From Serratia fonticola (GTDB lineage: Bacteria; Pseudomonadota; Gammaproteobacteria; Enterobacterales; Enterobacteriaceae): a stretch of 64,000 nt of DNA. The stretch covers positions 5,084,001-5,148,000 of the forward strand of contig NZ_CP011254.1 of assembly GCF_001006005.1 (NCBI RefSeq), given 5' to 3'. The notes under the pieces are model-generated. The model ran no database searches. It was not told the DNA's origin and worked only from the letters and a program-made list of their open reading frames with translations. A program made the translations under genes and the position numbers. Positions 37,610 through 51,015 of the stretch are shown here, in pieces. Numbering within the stretch: position 1 is the first letter of the stretch; every line of letters starts with the position of its first letter.

Positions 37610-39330
<1,721 letters not shown>

Positions 39331-39351
39331 GCCTTAACCGACTTATTATGT

Positions 39352-39378
39352 AAGGGCGTAGCAATTCTACGCCCTTTT
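39352..39378 (+). terminator. Terminator after cmoB
   Basis: Stem AAGGGCGTAG (39352-39361) and CTACGCCCTT (39367-39376) with a 5-nt loop is followed by TT. It also lies at the end of the convergent lipoprotein operon and may work weakly on that strand. Confidence 0.75.
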
Positions 39379-39388
39379 AGTTGCCTTG

Positions 39389-39886
39389 TTATTTTCTCAA
39401 AGCCTCTAGCAGATCCTTTTCAAACACCCCGCTGGATGAACACTCGAAAGGCTTGACCTTATCGTTGCCATCCCCCGCGACTAGCCCCGCAACGCCATTG
39501 ACTTGCACCATCACGTTAGTCCCTTCTCCGGCGCTAAAAATCTGCACCAGGATCCGGTAGGTAACATTCAGATTAGACGGCCCAGGCTGGTCTGAACAAG
39601 TCAGATACAGACTGGCCAGTTCAGTATCATTGCCCGTCGTGCCAACAATCCCAAGATGTGGGTCGACAACCGTGGCCTTTAACCCTTTCTGCGCAAAAAT
39701 TGCCTCGGCACGGGTTAACAGCTCATCCGGCTTACGGTTGCCTATCAAGGTGGGCTTCTCAGCAGCCGTCGGTTCACCAGTGGCAGTTTCAGCCGCACTG
39801 CCGGGCTGGTTACCGGTTTTGGTTGGCCCATACACCGAGACGCAACCACTCAATGCCAATGCCAGCAAAATAATAAAATGTCTCAT
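39389..39886 (-). CDS. Putative lipoprotein, 165 aa
   Basis: A hypothetical lipoprotein. A very short signal peptide ends in lipobox ALSGC (Cys15). A low-complexity Thr/Ala/Pro/Glu linker follows to about residue 45, then a compact domain (LLTRAEAIFAQKGLKATVVDPHLGIVGTTG...). I recognise no family. AGGTGA lies before the ATG. Its start is only 3 nt after the stop of a 22-codon lipoprotein gene, so the three lipoprotein genes here form a tight operon that must be translated together. Confidence 0.8.
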   Translation of the reverse strand: MRHFIILLALALSGCVSVYGPTKTGNQPGSAAETATGEPTAAEKPTLIGNRKPDELLTRAEAIFAQKGLKATVVDPHLGIVGTTGNDTELASLYLTCSDQPGPSNLNVTYRILVQIFSAGEGTNVMVQVNGVAGLVAGDGNDKVKPFECSSSGVFEKDLLEALRK

Positions 39887-39889
39887 CGC

Positions 39890-39958
39890 TCACCTGTAAT
39901 ACAGCGTGGCACAGGCCGTTAACGACATAACAAGGCCGACAATCAGTAAATAACGCAT
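39890..39958 (-). CDS. Micro-lipoprotein 2 (22 aa)
   Basis: A 22-codon gene starting MRYLLIV with a complete lipoprotein signal and lipobox LTAC (Cys16). After predicted cleavage only CATLYYR remains, a seven-residue lipopeptide. GGAGGAGG lies before the ATG. Its stop is 3 nt from the downstream lipoprotein start, and it follows micro-lipoprotein 1 by 13 nt. The parallel with the neighbouring CVAAYYR peptide argues against chance. Function unknown. Confidence 0.65.
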   Translation of the reverse strand: MRYLLIVGLVMSLTACATLYYR

Positions 39959-39971
39959 CGCCCCTCCTCCG

Positions 39972-40046
39972 TTAACGATAATAGGCTGCAACACAGCCCG
40001 ATAATGAACAACAAACCAACATTAACCACACAACATAAACTCTCAT
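39972..40046 (-). CDS. Micro-lipoprotein 1 (24 aa)
   Basis: A 24-codon gene starting MRVYVVW with lipobox LSGC (Cys18). The predicted mature product is CVAAYYR, seven residues. A textbook ribosome site AGGAGG lies four nt before the ATG, which favours this start over a 60-codon frame that reads through from further upstream. First of three lipoprotein genes on the minus strand. Both micro-products share the pattern Cys-x-x-x-Tyr-Tyr-Arg. Confidence 0.65.
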   Translation of the reverse strand: MRVYVVWLMLVCCSLSGCVAAYYR

Positions 40047-40245
40047 GTATCCTCCTGACCAAAAGCGGTTGAACTTGTTTAGTAACAGCACCATCAAACG
40101 GTATCTTCTCCACATCAAGATGTCGCTTCCTGTCAGGTGTGTCAGCGCTGGCAATACAATCGTGGGGAACCCAATCGGGGCTCAGCACTGAGGATTGAAC
40201 ACTTTCTCTGACGTGGTAGATTGGATAAATTCATAAGGGTGGTTA

Positions 40246-40380
40246 ATGCGAGGTATGGACAGGCTGTTGATGACCTTGCTTACCATCATGACCGGCATAG
40301 GGATTGCCGTCATATTCAATATCGGCGGCACCGTGCAAATGCTCTCGGCCATTTTTCACTGGGTGGAGGGTCTGCGATAA
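40246..40380 (+). CDS. Putative 44-aa small membrane protein
   Basis: A short frame starting MRGMDRLLMTLLTIMTGIG with one strong hydrophobic segment (about 7-27) and a short tail ending HWVEGLR. AAGGGTGG lies five nt upstream. It is divergent from the lipoprotein operon and followed by a plausible terminator at 40494-40529. No family recognised. Confidence 0.5.
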   Translation: MRGMDRLLMTLLTIMTGIGIAVIFNIGGTVQMLSAIFHWVEGLR

Positions 40381-40493
40381 GCCACGGCTGCCGGTTACAT
40401 TTTATCAATATTTAAATTTAAGGCAGTGGCTCATCGTTAACTAAAGTTAAAGTGTTGGTATCGCGCCAACACCAGAGAAGTATGAACCTGTTT

Positions 40494-40529
40494 GCCCTGA
40501 GCACCTCTACCCTGTTCAGGGCTTTTTTT
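40494..40529 (+). terminator. Rho-independent terminator (plus strand)
   Basis: GCCCTGA (40494-40500) pairs with TCAGGGC (40516-40522) and is followed by seven T. It could end the small membrane protein transcript or a small RNA. Confidence 0.7.
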
Positions 40530-40540
40530 GCGCACAGATG

Positions 40541-40566
40541 AAAAAAGCCCCGAAGATTCGGGGCTT
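40541..40566 (-). terminator. Rho-independent terminator after cutC
   Basis: Inverted repeat AAGCCCCGAA/TTCGGGGCTT (40545-40554, 40557-40566) is followed on the minus strand by TTTT. Confidence 0.88.
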
Positions 40567-40610
40567 CAGACTGGTCTCGCAACCGGGCGCAGCATGCGGC
40601 CCCTACGAAC

Positions 40611-41357
40611 TCACTCGGCAGGAGTCAGCATGGCCAACGCGTTCTTCATCGCCTCGACCGTTTCACCATCCACGCAGTAGTGGCTGAATTCGTCAAACTC
40701 ATTATCGGCACACATGGTGACACCCGCCTTACGGTAACGCATGGTGGAAGGCACCGTATGCCCGGCCGAGCTATGCAATTCCTGAATACCGATATCCACA
40801 AACTTATGCATATTGCTCAAACGGACACCTGCACCGGCCATAATCACCGGCCCCTTGCTGGCATGTACCAAGTCGCGCAACAGCGGTAAGCCCAACTCGG
40901 CATTTTGCTGCTGCCCAGAGGTCAGAATGCGCGCCACGCCGAGTTGGGTCAGTTGTTCCAGCGCCACCATCGGGTTTTGACACATATCGAACGCACGATG
41001 GAAGGTCACCGCCATATTACCGCTTAATTTCATCACCTCGCGCATCCGCGCAAGATCGATATGCCCTTCGTCGTCCAGCATGCCGATGACTACACCGGCA
41101 AAACCCATCTCGCGGATTTGCGCCACGTCGTTCTTCATAATCTCAAAATCGACGGAGCTGTAACAGAAATCGCCCCCGCGTGGTCGTACTATTGGATGAA
41201 CGGGTATCGTTACCCGCTCCCGAGCCAGCCGCAACGATCCAAAGCTCGGCGTCAACCCGCCCTCACTCTGGCTGGCACACAATTCTATGCGGTCAGCGCC
41301 CGCATGCTCTGCTGTCATGGCACAGTCGACGCTATAGCAACAAACTTCCAGCTTCAT
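40611..41357 (-). CDS. cutC: CutC family protein
   Basis: A 248-aa TIM-barrel protein of the CutC family, once proposed in copper homeostasis, a role that is now doubtful. Seen: the N-terminus [44 protein letters not shown]-like [12 protein letters not shown], and [12 protein letters not shown]. Length equals E. coli CutC (248 aa). It lies between yecM and the lipoprotein operon. Confidence 0.93.
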   Translation of the reverse strand: MKLEVCCYSVDCAMTAEHAGADRIELCASQSEGGLTPSFGSLRLARERVTIPVHPIVRPRGGDFCYSSVDFEIMKNDVAQIREMGFAGVVIGMLDDEGHIDLARMREVMKLSGNMAVTFHRAFDMCQNPMVALEQLTQLGVARILTSGQQQNAELGLPLLRDLVHASKGPVIMAGAGVRLSNMHKFVDIGIQELHSSAGHTVPSTMRYRKAGVTMCADNEFDEFSHYCVDGETVEAMKNALAMLTPAE

Positions 41358-41591
41358 TATTGTTACCCCCAGATAACGGTCAAAAATGCTACAGCAAACG
41401 TTTACCCGTCGCCCTTAGGCCACAGGATGACAATCTGATAAAAGTCTTAACGGCACAAGGTGCTAACTATGGCACTCAATTTTGATTAATGGATCGATCG
41501 CAGTCACAGTGGCGGCGTTAAGTCGGATAAATAACGCAAACGCATCATTTTTTCCCCTAACCCCCATTCGAAACAGGCAACGAAAGACACG

Positions 41592-42161
41592 CTACTGTTT
41601 CACCCGTTCACTGGCCACGATGTCACGAATATGATGCGGATGGAATTTGATGGTGACATTGCCATCGGTGATCGCCAAGGTCGGATTGGCCAGGCGTTCG
41701 CCCTCACCTTTAGGTGAGCTCTGCTTAAGTTTGATGCCCGGCAGCAGCAAGGCTTCGTCCGCCAGATGTTCCAGGGCGCGAGCATACAGGGTAGCGGGAT
41801 CGCCGCTTAGCACCAGCTCTACATGTTCCCATCCTTCATGCGGGTAGCGCTTCTCGCCGGGGTACGGCAGTTCAATACAATCAATCTGCCAAGGACCAAC
41901 CTGTAGTGGCTCATGGAGATCAAACAGGCAAATCGGCCTGCCATTAATCATCGTCTCCGAAAGCAGCGATCCGCATTGCAACAACCCCTGCCGCCAACGA
42001 TCGGCGGTGCTGTTCTGATGGCAACGCAGCGAGATATGGTCTGCGCTGAATTTTACCAGCTCAAGATGGAGCCGTTGTGCAAACTGCTCCAGCGCCAGTT
42101 CAAAGCGAGGCAAATCCAGCGTCAGGTCGTTAAGTTCAGCGATCGATGACAAGGTAGTCAT
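41592..42161 (-). CDS. yecM: VOC-like protein YecM
   Basis: A 189-aa protein of the YecM family with a glyoxalase/VOC-type fold. Seen: DHISLRCHQNSTADRW, INGRPICLFDLHEPL, and CIELPYPGEKRYPHEGWEHVELV with a His/Glu pair suited to metal binding. Substrate is not known. Same strand as cutC, with 234 nt between them in which I see no gene. Confidence 0.9.
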   Translation of the reverse strand: MTTLSSIAELNDLTLDLPRFELALEQFAQRLHLELVKFSADHISLRCHQNSTADRWRQGLLQCGSLLSETMINGRPICLFDLHEPLQVGPWQIDCIELPYPGEKRYPHEGWEHVELVLSGDPATLYARALEHLADEALLLPGIKLKQSSPKGEGERLANPTLAITDGNVTIKFHPHHIRDIVASERVKQ

Positions 42162-42595
42162 AAGTTTCTCAGGCTCTCCAGGATCTTTGGCAGGCCAATA
42201 ATCTACACGTCGAATCGCCTTGAGGCTATGGATCAGAGAATAAAAACCTAACGGATGAACATAATGTTGTCTATTTTGCGCCCAAGCCTATTTTGGACCG
42301 AATTATCCTTCATGAAAGATGAAGCAATCAAGAATCGTCTCATATCATAATTAATTAAACCATTATTAATAATCTTAAGAACGCCTAATGTTTAATCGTT
42401 CTTTACCCCCTCAAGGACAACATATATAAATCACTTGAAATGGAATCTAAACACAACCCCACAACAAATGTAATGCCATGTTTTTAATGGTAAAAAACAG
42501 AAATCATGCGAACAGTCCTAAACAGTGCCATTACAATTGATTCAATGACGTTAATAAGTTAGGTTAGGAGAGCATTTGATTTTGGATAAATAAAC
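42162..42595. other. AT-rich gap upstream of yecM
   Basis: These 434 nt are AT-rich and hold no ORF I would call. They must include the yecM promoter and, at the right end, the promoter of the small ORF at 42596. Confidence 0.5.
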
Positions 42596-42715
42596 ATGAT
42601 CCTGTTAGGTATATCCCTTGTTTTAATAGCCATCGCTGGCTACGCGATTTATCGCCATTTCAAAACTCGTCAGAATAGTGTGTTACGCTCTGGCCGAGGC
42701 AATAAAAAGCGCTAA
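42596..42715 (+). CDS. Putative 39-aa small membrane protein
   Basis: A short frame starting MILLGISLVLIAIAGYAIYRHF, a clear single transmembrane helix, followed by a very basic tail (RSGRGNKKR). The topology suggests an N-out, C-in small membrane protein. The ribosome site GGATAAA is weak. Its hydrophobic-then-basic design is non-random. No family recognised. The next 305 nt to argS hold a GC hairpin (42819-42839) and no gene. Confidence 0.5.
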   Translation: MILLGISLVLIAIAGYAIYRHFKTRQNSVLRSGRGNKKR

Positions 42716-43020
42716 AGCGTCCATTAATCCGCACCCATCAAACCTATGACAGCGGACGGTTTGATTCACCGACTTACCTTTTTGGCCTTCACTTTTCCCC
42801 ATCTTTCACCATGCCAGCCCGCGTCAACTACTGACGCGGTGCCGTCAATCGGTTACAATTGCAGGCTGTTTTGTGGTTGAGCGTCGCCTGCGATGTGCGG
42901 CGTCGTCCCTGCTGGACTGCAAGTTGTGCGCCAAGGCGTTTTGCAGGCCAACAGAGTAAAACCACCTTTTGATCCGGAGGGCGTACTGCACGGCCCTCGT
43001 TTGTCATTTAAGGTAACCCG

Positions 43021-44751
43021 GTGAATATTCAGGCTCTTCTATCAGATAAGGTCAGCCAGGCGCTGATTGCCGCAGGTGCACCTGCCGATTGCGAAGCTCA
43101 GGTTCGTCAGTCCGCGAAAGCACAGTTTGGTGACTATCAGGCCAACGGCGTGATGTCCGTTGCCAAAAATCTTGGTATGCCGCCACGACAACTGGCAGAG
43201 AAAGTCGTGCAACTGCTGGACCTGGGTGACATCAGCAGCAAAGTGGAAATTGCCGGCCCTGGCTTTATCAATATCTTCCTGAACAGCGAATGGGTTGCCC
43301 GCCAGGCCGATGCCACCCTGGGCGCAGCTAAGCTGGGCATTGCCCCCGTTAAGCAGCAAACCATCGTGATCGACTATTCTGCGCCCAATGTGGCGAAAGA
43401 AATGCACGTGGGTCACCTGCGCTCCACCATTATTGGCGATGCCGCTGCCCGTACTCAGGAATTCCTGGGCCATAAAGTCATACGCGCCAACCATGTGGGC
43501 GACTGGGGTACCCAGTTCGGCATGCTGATCGCCTACCTGGAAAAGATGCAAAACGAGCACGCCAGCGATATGGGGCTGTCGGATCTGGAGCAATTTTACC
43601 GCGAAGCCAAGAAAAACTACGACGAAGACGAAGATTTCGCTCTGCGCGCCCGTGGTTACGTGGTCAAACTGCAAGGCGGCGACGAATACTGTCTGAAGAT
43701 GTGGCGCAAGCTGGTGGACATCACCATGGCGCAGAACCAACTGACCTATAACCGTCTGAATGTCACCCTGACCGAAGATGACGTCATGGGCGAAAGCCTG
43801 TACAACGCCATGCTGCCGGGCATCGTTGCCGATCTCAAGGCGAAAGGGCTGGCGGTAGAAAGCGAAGGCGCTACCGTGGTGTTCCTTGACGAGTACAAAA
43901 ATAAAGACGGCGATCCGATGGGGGTCATCATCCAGAAGAAAGATGGCGGTTATCTGTATACCACTACCGATATTGCCTGCGCCAAATACCGTTTCGAGAC
44001 CCTGGGTGCCGATCGTGTTCTGTATTACATCGACTCGCGCCAGCATCAGCACCTGATGCAAGCCTGGACTATCGTGCGCAAAGCAGGTTACGTGCCAGAC
44101 TCCGTCTCGCTGGAACACCACATGTTCGGCATGATGCTGGGTAAAGACGGCAAGCCGTTCAAGACCCGTTCAGGCGGCACCATCAAACTCTCCGATCTGC
44201 TGGATGAAGCCGTTGAACGCGCCAGCAAACTGATTGCCGAGAAGAACCCGGACATGCCTGCCGACGAAATGCAGAACGTGGCGAACGCGGTCGGCATCGG
44301 TGCGGTGAAATATGCCGATCTGTCGAAAAGCCGTACCACGGACTACATCTTCGATTGGGATAACATGCTGACCTTCGAGGGCAACACCGCGCCGTATATG
44401 CAGTATGCCTATACCCGCGTCGCCTCGGTGTTCAAGCGTGCTGGCGTGGATGAAAGCAACCTGACGCTGCCGTTGGTGATGACCGAAGAACGTGAAGTCG
44501 CGCTGGCAACTCGCCTGCTACAGTTCGAAGAAACCCTCACCGTGGTCGCCCGTGAAGGTACGCCGCACGTGATGTGTACCTACCTGTACGACCTGGCGGG
44601 GCTGTTCTCTGGCTTCTACGAGCATTGCCAGATCCTCAATGCCGAAAGCGAAGAAGCTCGTCAGAGCCGCCTGAAGTTGGCTCTGCTGACCGCTAAAACA
44701 TTGAAAACCGGTCTGGATACGCTCGGGATCGAAACTGTCGAACGCATGTAA
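43021..44751 (+). CDS. argS: Arginyl-tRNA synthetase
   Basis: A 576-aa class I synthetase, one residue shorter than E. coli ArgRS. It starts at GTG (GTGAATATTCAG), as in E. coli, after AAGGTAA. Seen: the Add-1 domain, the HIGH-type signature [35 protein letters not shown] in place of KMSKS, and the DALR anticodon domain ending GIETVERM. Confidence 0.97.
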   Translation: MNIQALLSDKVSQALIAAGAPADCEAQVRQSAKAQFGDYQANGVMSVAKNLGMPPRQLAEKVVQLLDLGDISSKVEIAGPGFINIFLNSEWVARQADATLGAAKLGIAPVKQQTIVIDYSAPNVAKEMHVGHLRSTIIGDAAARTQEFLGHKVIRANHVGDWGTQFGMLIAYLEKMQNEHASDMGLSDLEQFYREAKKNYDEDEDFALRARGYVVKLQGGDEYCLKMWRKLVDITMAQNQLTYNRLNVTLTEDDVMGESLYNAMLPGIVADLKAKGLAVESEGATVVFLDEYKNKDGDPMGVIIQKKDGGYLYTTTDIACAKYRFETLGADRVLYYIDSRQHQHLMQAWTIVRKAGYVPDSVSLEHHMFGMMLGKDGKPFKTRSGGTIKLSDLLDEAVERASKLIAEKNPDMPADEMQNVANAVGIGAVKYADLSKSRTTDYIFDWDNMLTFEGNTAPYMQYAYTRVASVFKRAGVDESNLTLPLVMTEEREVALATRLLQFEETLTVVAREGTPHVMCTYLYDLAGLFSGFYEHCQILNAESEEARQSRLKLALLTAKTLKTGLDTLGIETVERM

Positions 44752-44769
44752 TCCCATTCGATAGCCGTA

Positions 44770-44795
44770 AAAAAGGTCGCGTTAGCGACCTTTTT
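44770..44795. terminator. Terminator between argS and murJ
   Basis: An 11-bp stem AAAAAGGTCGC/GCGACCTTTTT with a GTTA loop is symmetrical enough to work on both strands. Confidence 0.88.
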
Positions 44796-44821
44796 GTTAT
44801 CTGGTGATTAGCGGTGGGAAA

Positions 44822-46357
44822 TCAGTCTACCCGCCGAGCAAAGTCTCTAGGGCGGAAACCAAGGATCCCCAACACCGCGAAGTAGGCAACAATCCCCGCA
44901 GCCACCACGACCGACAGACGCAGTAAGCGAGCCAGCATATTGCCCTGATCCCATTCCGGCATCAGCCACATCACGCCAAGCAATACCGCTGCCATCACCA
45001 GCACGGCGACTACCAGCTTGAACAGGAACATCGCCCAGCCGGGTTGCGGTTGGAAAATATCCTGCTTGCGCAGTTGCCAATACAGCAGCGAAGCATTCAG
45101 ACAGGCCCCCAAACCAATCGACAGCGAAAGCCCGGCATGCTTCAGTGGACCAATAAATATCAGGTTCATCACCTGGGTCAGGATCAGCGTAATGATGGCA
45201 ATTTTGACCGGCGTTTTGATGTCCTGGCGCGAGTAGAAACCCGGTGCCAGCACTTTCACTACGATCAGGCCCATCAAACCAACCGAATAGGCCACCAGCG
45301 CGCGCTGGGTCATCGCCGCATCAAAGGCGGAGAACTTGCCGTACTGAAACAACGAAACGGTTAGCGGCTTGGCCAGGATGCCTAACGCAATGGCACTCGG
45401 CAAAGCCAGCACAAAACACAGACGAAGGCCCCAGTCCATCAGGCGGTTATATTGGTCATGGTTACCGCTGGAGAAGCTCTTCGCCAAGGACGGGAGCAGA
45501 ATGGTTCCCAATGCCACGCCCAATACCCCAGACGGGAACTCCATCAGGCGGTCGGCGTAATACATCCACGAAACTGAGCCGGAGACCAGGAACGAGGCGA
45601 AGATGGTATTGATGATCAGCGAGATCTGGCTGACCGAAACCCCCAGGATCGCTGGCCCCATCTGGCGCATCACACGCCATACGCCAGCGTCATTCAGCTT
45701 CAGGCGCGGCAATACCAGCATGCCGATTTTCTTGAGGTGCGGTAATTGATAACCCAGTTGCAGTACGCCCCCCACTACCACCGCCCAGGCCAAAGCCAGC
45801 ACCGGCGGATTGAAGTACGGCGCGGCAAATAGCGCAAAGCCGATCATGCTGACGTTCAACAGTGTTGGCGCAAAGGCCGGGATGGAGAAACGGTTCCAGG
45901 TGTTGAGGATCGCCCCCACCAGCGAGGCCAGTGAAATCAGCAGAATATAAGGGAAGGTGATACGTAACAGCGACGAGGTCAGGGCAAACTTATCCGGCGT
46001 ATCGGTAAAACCAGGAGCCGTAATAAAGATCACCCAGGGCGCAGCCAGCATACCAAGCACGGTCACTACCGCCAGTACCAGCGTCAGCAGGCCAGAAACG
46101 TAGGCAACAAAGGTGCGCGTCGCCTCTTCCCCCTGCTGGCTTTTGTATTCCGCCAGGATCGGCACAAACGCCTGGGAGAAAGCCCCTTCCGCAAAGATGC
46201 GGCGTAAAAGGTTTGGCAGCTTGAACGCCACAAAGAAAGCATCCGTAGCCATCCCTGCCCCGAAAACGCGTGCCACGATGGCATCACGCGCAAAGCCCAG
46301 CACCCGTGAAAACATGGTCATCGAGCTAACGGCTGCCAGTGATTTAAGTAGATTCAT
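44822..46357 (-). CDS. murJ: Lipid II flippase MurJ
   Basis: A 511-aa MOP-superfamily membrane protein with about 14 helices that flips lipid II across the inner membrane. Seen: [64 protein letters not shown] and [14 protein letters not shown]. Start MNLLKS as in E. coli; a 15-codon extension is open. Downstream of mviM on the same strand. Essential. Confidence 0.96.
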   Translation of the reverse strand: MNLLKSLAAVSSMTMFSRVLGFARDAIVARVFGAGMATDAFFVAFKLPNLLRRIFAEGAFSQAFVPILAEYKSQQGEEATRTFVAYVSGLLTLVLAVVTVLGMLAAPWVIFITAPGFTDTPDKFALTSSLLRITFPYILLISLASLVGAILNTWNRFSIPAFAPTLLNVSMIGFALFAAPYFNPPVLALAWAVVVGGVLQLGYQLPHLKKIGMLVLPRLKLNDAGVWRVMRQMGPAILGVSVSQISLIINTIFASFLVSGSVSWMYYADRLMEFPSGVLGVALGTILLPSLAKSFSSGNHDQYNRLMDWGLRLCFVLALPSAIALGILAKPLTVSLFQYGKFSAFDAAMTQRALVAYSVGLMGLIVVKVLAPGFYSRQDIKTPVKIAIITLILTQVMNLIFIGPLKHAGLSLSIGLGACLNASLLYWQLRKQDIFQPQPGWAMFLFKLVVAVLVMAAVLLGVMWLMPEWDQGNMLARLLRLSVVVAAGIVAYFAVLGILGFRPRDFARRVD

Positions 46358-46476
46358 GTGGTTTTTCTGATGAGTACGACGGGTAAATATCAACGCCTGC
46401 ATTGGCAGGCGTCAGTTGAGTGGCGTTAGTCTACGGCTCCACGCCGTTAATAGCTACCGCCATATGTTACATGGGG

Positions 46477-47394
46477 TTAACTGGCATCACGCAGCATTTT
46501 CTCGATCAATCGCTGGGCGTAAATGGCCTGTTCTCCGGCGGTTTCTGGCACGGTCTGGTTGCTGATGGACTGAATAAAATGGTGTACCGCACCGGCAAAA
46601 CCGCGTTGTTCCAGCGTGGTTTGCCAGCCTGGGGCTGGTTTTTCGAGCACGCCTTGCGGGTCTTCCCGCAGCCATTGGCGCATATCGTTCAGTTGATAGA
46701 CCGCGCCGTTGGTGACTGCCTGCACGCTCTCCCGTTGGCTGCCAGCACGCCGGTGCATGCTGGTCGTAACGATGGTGTCACCGCAGGCAAAGTGGTGTTC
46801 CGCGTAAAGCATCTCGCCCGCTTCGTTTGCGCGCAACTGGCCACTCTGCAAGCTGGCGTTCCCGCCTCCCAACCACAGCGCGGTATCCACCACGTGCAGA
46901 TAGTCATCCAGCAAGGTAAAACGCAGATCCTTGGGTCCTACGCTATTGGCGCGGTGTTTATCCATACGGATCGAAGCCGGTAGCTGCATTTGCTGTTTCA
47001 ACTGGCGATACAGCGGCGCAAAACGGCGGTTGAAGCCCACCATCAGTGCCACGCCCTGCTTTGCGGCCAGTTCGATCAGTTGCTCACCCTGATCCAACGT
47101 TTCCGCCAGCGGTTTATCCACATAGACGTGTACGCCCTGCGCCAACAGTTCCCCAACTACCTGAAAATGGCTAGCAGTGCTGCTGTGTACGAACACTGCA
47201 TCACACTGTTGTGCCAAGCTATCAAGGCGAGAGAAATAGGGCATACGATAGCTATCGCATACCGGCTGGGCTTTCTGCTGATTCGGTGAAAAGCCGCCGA
47301 CAAGCTGCCAGTCCACCGCTTGAGAAAGAATGGGCAGGTAAGCCTTTTGCGCGATACCGCCTAAACCCACGACCCCGATACGCAGTTTACTCAT
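46477..47394 (-). CDS. mviM: Gfo/Idh/MocA-family oxidoreductase MviM
   Basis: A 305-aa putative NAD(P)-dependent oxidoreductase. Seen: Rossmann start [20 protein letters not shown], the EKP-type motif as VYVDKPLAE (Asp for Glu), [12 protein letters not shown], and [14 protein letters not shown] in the C-terminal domain. Substrate unknown. Its start overlaps the yceH end by 8 nt; murJ follows, as in E. coli. Confidence 0.9.
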   Translation of the reverse strand: MSKLRIGVVGLGGIAQKAYLPILSQAVDWQLVGGFSPNQQKAQPVCDSYRMPYFSRLDSLAQQCDAVFVHSSTASHFQVVGELLAQGVHVYVDKPLAETLDQGEQLIELAAKQGVALMVGFNRRFAPLYRQLKQQMQLPASIRMDKHRANSVGPKDLRFTLLDDYLHVVDTALWLGGGNASLQSGQLRANEAGEMLYAEHHFACGDTIVTTSMHRRAGSQRESVQAVTNGAVYQLNDMRQWLREDPQGVLEKPAPGWQTTLEQRGFAGAVHHFIQSISNQTVPETAGEQAIYAQRLIEKMLRDAS

Positions 47395-48031
47395 GTGAAC
47401 CCCGCGCCAGTAGTTGCTGCACCTGCTGTTTCAATTCGGCGACTTCGGCCTCCAGACGCACTACGCGTTCAGTCAATTCACCAGCATTGGCCTCCTCAGC
47501 TTCAGCCGGAGCCGCATCAATCTGGCCGCTGAACAGGTGCATAAAGCGGCTCTCACGCTTGCCTGGCTCACGCGGCAAACGCACCACGAACGGCCCATCT
47601 TCACGGGTCGTCAACTGTTGCAACACCTCTTCCACTTCGCTGACGTCGTTGAATTCGTGCATCCGGTTGGTGCGAGTACGCAGTTCACCCGGCGTCTGTG
47701 CGCCACGTAATAACAGGGTCGCAATTACCGCCACTTCGGCTGGCGACAGTTTCAGTTGGCCGAACTCGGAGTTGCAAAAACGCTGCTCATACTTCACTAC
47801 TCGATTGCCAAAACCACTTAAGGTGCGCAAAAAGTGTCTTCTCAGCAGCAAATCGAGCTGCTGCTGGACTTCGCTTTCCGACAGGTCCATCACCGGCTCG
47901 CGGTTGGTTTTTTGATTACAGGCCAGCGTAATGGCATTCAGGGAAAGGGGATATTGGTCAGGGGTGGTCACCTGCTTTTCCATCATGCAGCCGATCACTC
48001 GGGCTTCTTTGGCATTTAATTCATATTTCAT
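47387..48031 (-). CDS. yceH: DUF480 family protein YceH
   Basis: A 214-aa protein with two winged-helix-like DUF480 domains ([29 protein letters not shown]... and [30 protein letters not shown]). It ends in a C-terminal coiled coil ([19 protein letters not shown]). Function unknown. Overlaps mviM and follows rimJ by 10 nt. Confidence 0.93.
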   Translation of the reverse strand: MKYELNAKEARVIGCMMEKQVTTPDQYPLSLNAITLACNQKTNREPVMDLSESEVQQQLDLLLRRHFLRTLSGFGNRVVKYEQRFCNSEFGQLKLSPAEVAVIATLLLRGAQTPGELRTRTNRMHEFNDVSEVEEVLQQLTTREDGPFVVRLPREPGKRESRFMHLFSGQIDAAPAEAEEANAGELTERVVRLEAEVAELKQQVQQLLARGSHE

Positions 48032-48041
48032 TGTTACGGCC

Positions 48042-48626
48042 TCAGCGTGGTGGTTGCCACTCTTTATTGGTCAATGCGGTCAGCACATGATCCTGCCACT
48101 GTCCGTCGATCAGCAGGTAATCCTTGGCATAGCCTTCGCGTTCAAAACCGAGCCGGGTCAGCAACGCTCCGCTGCGTTGGTTGTGTGGCATATAGTTGGC
48201 CATAATGCGATGCATCCGTTGTTGGCGCTGCATATAACGGATGGCCGTTTGCAACGCTTCGTACATCAGCCCCTGCCCCTGCCACTTTTCACCCAGGGAG
48301 TATCCCAGGAAGCAGGCATGGAACGAACCGCGCAACACATTGCTGAAGTTGGCCACGCCGCACACATGAAGTTCTTCCGGATCGAGCAGGATAAAATAGT
48401 AGGCACTGCCCTGCTTTTGCATTTCCGTGATCATAGCCAGGCGGGCTTGCCAGCCAGAGGGGTAACAGTGGCTATCATCGCGCACCGGCTCCCAGGGCTT
48501 CAGGAACGCCCGGTTTTCGGCATAGTATTCGGCCAGGCGGTAGGCATCACGTTCGTGAACTAAACGGACAACCAGCCGGTCTGTGGTAAGGCGTATTTTC
48601 GGTGATGCAGAGCGATAGCCAAACAT
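48042..48626 (-). CDS. rimJ: Ribosomal protein S5 alanine N-acetyltransferase RimJ
   Basis: A 194-aa GNAT acetyltransferase that acetylates the N-terminus of ribosomal protein S5. Seen: [54 protein letters not shown] (acetyl-CoA loop) and [26 protein letters not shown]. The second of two adjacent ATGs is better spaced from GGGGG. First of the rimJ-yceH-mviM run. Confidence 0.95.
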   Translation of the reverse strand: MFGYRSASPKIRLTTDRLVVRLVHERDAYRLAEYYAENRAFLKPWEPVRDDSHCYPSGWQARLAMITEMQKQGSAYYFILLDPEELHVCGVANFSNVLRGSFHACFLGYSLGEKWQGQGLMYEALQTAIRYMQRQQRMHRIMANYMPHNQRSGALLTRLGFEREGYAKDYLLIDGQWQDHVLTALTNKEWQPPR

Positions 48627-48629
48627 CAT

Positions 48630-50167
<1,538 letters not shown>

Positions 50168-50336
50168 TTTTTGCCCGGGCGCATCCCTTGCGCGCAGTCT
50201 CTGGCGACCAACTCTGCCAAAGTTGCTATCCTGATAGTACAAAAAACGGCGCAGAAAGGCTTATGATGGAGCATCATCCCACAACAACCTGCGCAACGGC
50301 CCAGACTGGCTGCTAAACCCGACAACAGGAGCATGC

Positions 50337-50984
50337 ATGAAACTGTTTATTTACGACCACTGCCCATTCTGCGTAAAGGCTCGCATGATATTCGGCCTCA
50401 AGGATTTGCCGGTGCGTTTGGTGACCCTGCTAAGCGATGACGAAATCACCCCCACCAGCATGATCGGCAAGAAGATGGCGCCAATCCTGCAAAAAGACGA
50501 CGGTAGCTATCTGCCCGAAAGCATGGATATCGTGCATTACGTCGATAATCTGGACGGCAAACCGCTACTGACGGGAAAAACCAATCCGGCCATCGCCGCA
50601 TGGTTGCAACACACTGCCACCTACGTCAACAAACTGCTGTTACCGCGCTTTGCCAATGCCGATTTCGAAGAGTTCGCCACTGACAACGCGCGCCGCTATT
50701 TCAGCGACAAAAAACAGGCCGCCAGCGGTGATTTTGCCGTATTACTGGCCGACAGCGCTGACCTGATCGCCCAATTGGAAGAGGATCTGGCCACGCTCTC
50801 CCCGCTGATCCAGTCATCGGAAGCGGTCAACGGCACGCTCAGTGAAGATGATATCCATCTGTTCCCGCTGTTACGCTCGCTGTCGATCGTGGCCGGTGTC
50901 GCCCTGCCGGACAACGTGGAGGCTTACCGCAACCACATGGCGCAGCGCGTTGATATTCCGTTGCTGTTCGATATGGAGCAATGA
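50337..50984 (+). CDS. grxB: Glutaredoxin 2
   Basis: A 215-aa GST-fold glutaredoxin that reduces disulfides with glutathione. The active site CPFC is at Cys9-Cys12 (MKLFIYDHCPFCVKA). The tail ends VDIPLLFDMEQ. AGGAG lies 6 nt before the ATG. Followed after 31 nt by an ABC1-type kinase gene not found here in E. coli. Confidence 0.95.
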   Translation: MKLFIYDHCPFCVKARMIFGLKDLPVRLVTLLSDDEITPTSMIGKKMAPILQKDDGSYLPESMDIVHYVDNLDGKPLLTGKTNPAIAAWLQHTATYVNKLLLPRFANADFEEFATDNARRYFSDKKQAASGDFAVLLADSADLIAQLEEDLATLSPLIQSSEAVNGTLSEDDIHLFPLLRSLSIVAGVALPDNVEAYRNHMAQRVDIPLLFDMEQ

Positions 50985-51015
50985 TCCACATCGGCGATAA
51001 GGGAGTCACGCGCAG

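Noticed and set aside
39972..40154. 60-codon version of micro-lipoprotein 1 starting further upstream
   Set aside because: The extra 36 residues would precede the lipoprotein signal and prevent its normal use, while the inner ATG has a perfect AGGAGG site.
43042..44121. Minus-strand frame of 359 codons opposite argS
   Set aside because: Antisense to argS; composition and lack of a start signal mark it as a shadow.
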